Of a DNA stretch of 32,175 bases, positions 29,289 to 32,175 are shown piece by piece. The position numbers were made by a program, and so were the translations under genes. Every line of letters begins with the position of its first letter. Positions within the stretch are counted from its first letter, which is position 1. The notes beneath the pieces are model-generated. The model did not search any database, was not told where the DNA came from, and saw only the letters and a list, made by a program, of their open reading frames with translations. The stretch is from Kyrpidia sp. (GTDB taxonomy: Bacteria > Bacillota > Bacilli > Kyrpidiales > Kyrpidiaceae): assembly GCA_029960885.1 (NCBI GenBank), contig JASBVV010000074.1:1-32175 (forward strand). The letters are read 5' to 3'.

Positions 29289-29792
29289 ATGTCCCGCAAT
29301 CGACACCATTTGACGACACGGGCGATACGCCCGGGTCAGCGCATCTCCGTTTCCACCCCGTGGGGGATCTATCATGGCACCGTCTGCGCCGTCCACCCCG
29401 AAGGTGTGTGGATGGTGTCCCCGCACACCGAGGCTCCGCCGATCATCCCGCTGAACCGGGCGGCGGTCGGAGAGCTGGAACCGGCCTTTTTCGGCCTGTT
29501 CAAGATGCTGCCCATCTTCGGCGGCCGGGGGTTCCGGCCCCCTTCGGCACCGCCCGCTCCCTCCGTCGACGGATGGGCCCCGGGGCCCCCGTTCACCGCC
29601 GCGCGGGGGGCCATACAACCGGCGGGCCCATGGCACCGCCGGCATCCCGGAGCTGCACCCCCGCCCGCACAGCCATCCGACCGGACCGCCGCAGGCGAAG
29701 GCTCATCCCGGGGATTTCTGGGCTTTCTCAGTGGCCGCAATCGTTTCTGGTGGCTGCCCCTCGCCTTTTACGGGCTGCGGCTTTTCTTCTGA
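29289..29792 (+). CDS. Small Pro-rich protein of unknown function
   Basis: 167 residues; not recognised. The first 60 residues look like a small beta-barrel (SH3/Sm-like): RPGQRISVSTPWGIYHGTVC, AVHPEGVWMVSP and IIPLNRAAVGELEPAFFG. Residues about 75-140 are rich in Pro, Ala and Gly and probably disordered, and the C-terminus is aromatic and hydrophobic (FWWLPLAFYGLRLFF). Such a layout is seen in some spore-coat and envelope-associated proteins, but this is inference. The ATG at 29289 follows GGAGGAAAAGT, a strong ribosome-binding site, which is the main reason to believe in it. Its last 90 bases overlap the end of the convergent methyltransferase gene. Confidence 0.7.
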   Translation: MSRNRHHLTTRAIRPGQRISVSTPWGIYHGTVCAVHPEGVWMVSPHTEAPPIIPLNRAAVGELEPAFFGLFKMLPIFGGRGFRPPSAPPAPSVDGWAPGPPFTAARGAIQPAGPWHRRHPGAAPPPAQPSDRTAAGEGSSRGFLGFLSGRNRFWWLPLAFYGLRLFF

Positions 29793-30605
29793 CTGCAACC
29801 CGTTTCCCCGGGGGGCCCCGGAGCGGCCAACCGGGGACTCTCGACCGGGCATCCCGCCGGACGCCGGAATGGATGACCGCCGGGCCGTCAAGGCCACATA
29901 CCCGAGGTGTTTGGCATGGCGGTCCATGAGCCGGGTGTTCGCCTCCAACACTTCCCGCACTTCCGGATCATCCGGGGTCCCGGTGAAACGGGGGGCCCAC
30001 CGATCCGGATCATTCCATTCGTCCCGAAGGGCCTGGTTCAGATCGAGCCTCCGGGCATCGAGGATCTTCACCTCGGAAAATCCCCCGTTCCGATACAATT
30101 CCTCCCACTCGCGGTACGACGGCAACTCCGTCACTCCGTACAGCGCTTCGATGGCCCGGGCCGCATCGGAAGGCAGCGGGTGCCGGGCCGCCATCTCCAC
30201 GTCCAGCACCCCGCCCCCCGGCACCAAAAGCCGGCGGTACTGTTCGATCGCGGCCTGCCGGGGCACGAATACCGTCACCGACTCGGCCACCACCCAGTCG
30301 AACGTCTCGTCCTGAAAGGGCGGGGCCAACAGATCACCTTCCACAAACTCCACCGGAACCCCCTCCAGACGGGCCCGGCGGCGGGCCTTCCGGATCATCA
30401 GCGGGTGAAGGTCGAGACCCGTCACCCGGCAGCCGAACCGGGCCGCCAGATAACACGCAGTGCGCCCGGTGCCGCAGCCGACGTCCAGCACCCTGGACCG
30501 GGGTCCCAGGCGCAACCGCGCCGCCCATTTTTGGGTTAACGAAAACCCGCCGGGATGGGCGCTCCCCGCGCCAATCTTTGCCAAAACGTCGTGATAACGG
30601 TTCAC
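29703..30605 (-). CDS. SAM-dependent class I methyltransferase
   Basis: 300-residue methyltransferase of unknown substrate. Motif I is VLDVGCGTGRTACYLA (about 39-54), followed by GLDLHPLMIRKARRRA (acidic residue binding the ribose), EFVEGDLLAPPFQDETFDWV and LLVPGGGVLDVE. This is the arrangement of small-molecule methyltransferases of the UbiE/arsM-like group. After about residue 248 a tail of about 50 residues rich in Gly, Ser, Pro, Glu and Lys follows, which is not part of the fold and overlaps the convergent 29289 gene. GTG start at 30605 with GGGAGGG upstream. TAGAAT at 30629-30634 could be its -10, but a -35 is missing. Substrate cannot be inferred from neighbours. Confidence 0.88.
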   Translation of the reverse strand: MNRYHDVLAKIGAGSAHPGGFSLTQKWAARLRLGPRSRVLDVGCGTGRTACYLAARFGCRVTGLDLHPLMIRKARRRARLEGVPVEFVEGDLLAPPFQDETFDWVVAESVTVFVPRQAAIEQYRRLLVPGGGVLDVEMAARHPLPSDAARAIEALYGVTELPSYREWEELYRNGGFSEVKILDARRLDLNQALRDEWNDPDRWAPRFTGTPDDPEVREVLEANTRLMDRHAKHLGYVALTARRSSIPASGGMPGRESPVGRSGAPRGNGLQSEEKPQPVKGEGQPPETIAATEKAQKSPG

Positions 30606-30701
30606 GGCCGATCCCTCCCTGCCCCCACATTCTATGGCGGGGGAAGGATCCCGGCCCCACGTTCAGACCCGGGAGCCGGCGGACCTCCCGGGCCCAGTCC
30701 G

Positions 30702-30868
30702 TCACTGCACGCGTTTTTCCCGGTCAGCCCAGTACCGTTCGCGCAGTTTGAACTTTTGCAGTTTCCCGGTGGCCGTGCGCGGCAGGGCAAATGAGGGCGA
30801 ATATTATGAATCCGATCTCCCCATTCCGCATCGACGATGACCACCTCGGCGTCGCTGATGAGCGTTCG
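30702..30868 (-). pseudogene. Remnant of an AMP-dependent acyl-CoA synthetase
   Basis: On the minus strand, 30791-30702 reads FALPRTATGKLQKFKLRERY and then WADREKRVQ before TGA. LPRTATGK-(L/I)-QKF-x-LR is the C-terminal A10 motif of acyl-CoA synthetases (ANL superfamily) with the catalytic lysine. Immediately upstream, in another frame (30868-30785), comes RTLISDAEVVIVDAEWGDR followed by IHNIRPHLP, which resembles the N-terminal 'I..AE.KVL.VD...I...LP' segment of the same family. Several hundred residues between the two are missing, so the locus appears to be an internal deletion that also shifted the frame. No start or intact frame remains. The C-terminal piece is secure, the upstream piece less so. 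Confidence 0.7.
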
Positions 30869-31039
30869 GCACCATGACCGCCACTGGGTTTACGTATTTA
30901 GTATACATGAAAGCATTCCGGCGGCGGTGGATTTTTTCTCGTGTCGCCCCCCCGAACGACCGGCGCCCGCACAGACGGAGCCGCCGAGGCCGGAACGCCT
31001 CACAAAGTGTCTGGAAAATGCAGGCCGGCAATCCCGGGT

Positions 31040-31045
31040 TATAAT
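31040..31045 (+). promoter_or_regulatory. Possible -10 of the aminopeptidase promoter
   Basis: A perfect TATAAT on the plus strand, about 120 bases before the ATG at 31165. No good -35 is found (AATGCA at 17 bases), and there is no TG extension, so it is only a candidate. If used, the transcript would have a leader of about 113 bases. Confidence 0.35.
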
Positions 31046-31164
31046 GGAAAGGGCAGAAACCTTGCTGGCAGCCGGGGCCGGCGGGCTGTCGCCTGCGGAC
31101 GAGACGGTGCACGATCGATACGCCGTATGAACGATTCGCAATCTGTGGCGAGGGGGTCTCAACC

Positions 31165-32175
31165 ATGTTGACGGGGGAAGCGTTGCGCAATCAGTTGCGC
31201 AAGTATGCGGAGTTGGCGGTCAAAGTCGGGGTGAATCTGCAACCCGGACAACATCTGGTCATCGGCTACGGGATTCGTCAAGTGTTGCCGGAGCATGTCG
31301 AGTTTGCCCGCATGTTGACCGAGGCGGGATACGAGTCGGGGGCGAAGTTCGTGCACGTCGACTGGGGGGACGAGTGGTGGGTGCGGGAGACGATCCTGCG
31401 GGGGGATCTCGAGACGTTCAAAGCCCGGGCTCGTCACCAGGTCGAATGGGTGCAGCGATTGGCCGACGAAGGGGCCGTGTATCTGGCCTTGCCGGCCACC
31501 GATCCGAACCTGTTCGCCGGCTTGGAGGCGGAGCGGGTCTCTGCTTTTTTAAATGCCCAGGCGGAGATTTTCCGCCCGTTCAACGACAAACGGACCAACG
31601 ACGAATATGCGTGGTCCCTGATGTCCGCCCCGACCCGGGCCTGGGCCGACAAAGTGTTCCCGGAGCTTCCTCCGGATCGGCGAGTCGATGCCTTGTGGAA
31701 CGATATTCTCATCTGCTCCCGGGCGGACGGACCCGATCCGGTGGGGGTGTGGCGGGCGCACCTCGAGAATCTGAAACGGCGGGCGAAATGGCTGACGGAC
31801 CTTCGCATTCGCCGCCTCCACTACCGGGCTCCGGGGACGGATCTTCGGGTGGAGTTGCCGCCGACCCACTACTGGGCCGCCGCATCGAACAAAACACCCC
31901 GGGGCGTGGCCTTCGTGGCCAACATCCCCACCGAAGAGGTGTATACCGTTCCCCTGCGCGAGGGGGTGGAAGGCACTGTGTCCAGCACCATGCCGCTCAA
32001 CCACAACGGCTCCCTCATTGAGGGCATCCACCTGCGATTTGTACGGGGAAGGATCGTGGAAGCCGGAGCAAAAAAAGGAGAAGAGGCCCTGCGCCACATC
32101 ATCGAAACGGACGAAGGCAGCCATTACCTGGGCGAAGTGTCCCTGGTGCCCGTCGATTCCCCGATCTTTCAGCGG
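31165..32175 (+). CDS. M29-family aminopeptidase (AmpS/PepS), 3' end outside window
   Basis: Metal-dependent aminopeptidase of the thermophilic M29 family, cytosolic, cleaving N-terminal residues from peptides. 337 codons are visible, without a stop, before the window edge; the family has about 410 residues. The N-terminus (LRNQLRKYAELAVKVGVNLQ, PGQHLVI) and the C-terminal part match well: FVANIPTEEVYTVPLREGVE, GTVSSTMPLNHNG, GRIVEAGAKKGEEAL and IETDEGSHYLGEVSLVP. Glutamates in NIPTEE and in the ETDEGS...GEV segment are the expected metal-site residues; the remaining His and Asp ligands lie beyond the edge. ATG at 31165 with GAGGGGG upstream. It starts a new plus-strand unit with no recognised partner. 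Confidence 0.93.
   Translation, partial: MLTGEALRNQLRKYAELAVKVGVNLQPGQHLVIGYGIRQVLPEHVEFARMLTEAGYESGAKFVHVDWGDEWWVRETILRGDLETFKARARHQVEWVQRLADEGAVYLALPATDPNLFAGLEAERVSAFLNAQAEIFRPFNDKRTNDEYAWSLMSAPTRAWADKVFPELPPDRRVDALWNDILICSRADGPDPVGVWRAHLENLKRRAKWLTDLRIRRLHYRAPGTDLRVELPPTHYWAAASNKTPRGVAFVANIPTEEVYTVPLREGVEGTVSSTMPLNHNGSLIEGIHLRFVRGRIVEAGAKKGEEALRHIIETDEGSHYLGEVSLVPVDSPIFQR

Larger units (their letters stand above)
30606..31164. other. Gene-poor stretch with synthetase remnant and aminopeptidase leader
   Basis: No intact gene. On the minus strand it contains the decayed acyl-CoA synthetase (30702-30868). From about 30870 to 31040 I see nothing recognisable; a plus-strand reading frame at 30837-31130 lacks a ribosome-binding site. 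The last 120 bases are the probable promoter and leader of the aminopeptidase gene, in which CAGCC/GGCTG around 31069-31089 can form a short hairpin. Confidence 0.5.

Noticed and set aside
29137-29319. Minus-strand frame of 60 codons ending in DTAIFCKTLKKGLVLPREDEVN-like residues
   Set aside because: The residues look gene-like, but there is no ribosome-binding site before the only early start and it runs across the start of the better supported 29289 gene. It could be a fragment of a lost gene; I could not support it as a feature.
30837-31130. Plus-strand frame of 97 codons before the aminopeptidase
   Set aside because: No ribosome-binding site, no recognisable domain, and it overlaps the synthetase remnant on the other strand.

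Overview
This window looks like core chromosome of a GC-rich, Gram-positive Bacillota. The gene order ssrA-smpB-rnr-est-secG-eno-gpmI-tpiA-pgk-gap-cggR-rpoN, and the separate block whiA-yvcK-rapZ-TPR protein-lgt, are typical of Bacillales-type genomes. Together with addAB and comER they suggest a high-GC, possibly thermophilic member such as the Alicyclobacillaceae (Kyrpidia-like). The genus is inference from gene order and composition only. I saw no insertion sequence, prophage, integrase, CRISPR array, rRNA or tRNA.

Layout. 1-4.6 kb, minus strand: the 5' end of tmRNA (ssrA, cut by the window edge), smpB, rnr, a carboxylesterase and secG, i.e. trans-translation, RNA decay and Sec secretion. 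4.7-12.2 kb, minus strand: the central glycolytic operon cggR-gap-pgk-tpiA-gpmI-eno. It has a recognisable promoter and a near-textbook CggR operator in front of cggR, and three successive 4-base stop/start overlaps (pgk/tpiA, tpiA/gpmI, gpmI/eno). 12.2-13.6 kb: rpoN (sigma-54). 13.7-14.6 kb, plus strand: comER (ProC family), whose end overlaps addA convergently. 14.5-21.5 kb, minus strand: addB-addA, the recombination helicase-nuclease. 21.6-22.4 kb, plus strand: an unrecognised protein built from a tandem domain duplication. 22.4-25.4 kb, minus strand: rapZ-yvcK-whiA. 25.5-28.3 kb, minus strand: a TPR protein and lgt, ending in a cluster of hairpins.

From about 28.3 to 31.1 kb the sequence becomes accessory in character. 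It holds a small membrane-anchored protein, a frameshifted zinc-ribbon gene, a Pro-rich small protein overlapping a methyltransferase tail-to-tail, and a collapsed remnant of an acyl-CoA synthetase. The window ends inside an M29 aminopeptidase gene on the plus strand.

The points most worth a second look are: AddA carries its own four-cysteine iron-sulphur pattern in addition to AddB's; AddB has no Walker A motif; the 21.6 kb protein is an internal duplication; a structured leader lies between a strong promoter and ssrA; a hairpin cluster with a 13-T tract lies upstream of rapZ; and the 28.8-31 kb stretch contains decayed genes. I found no convincing evidence of an entirely new multi-gene system; most of the window is conserved housekeeping DNA.
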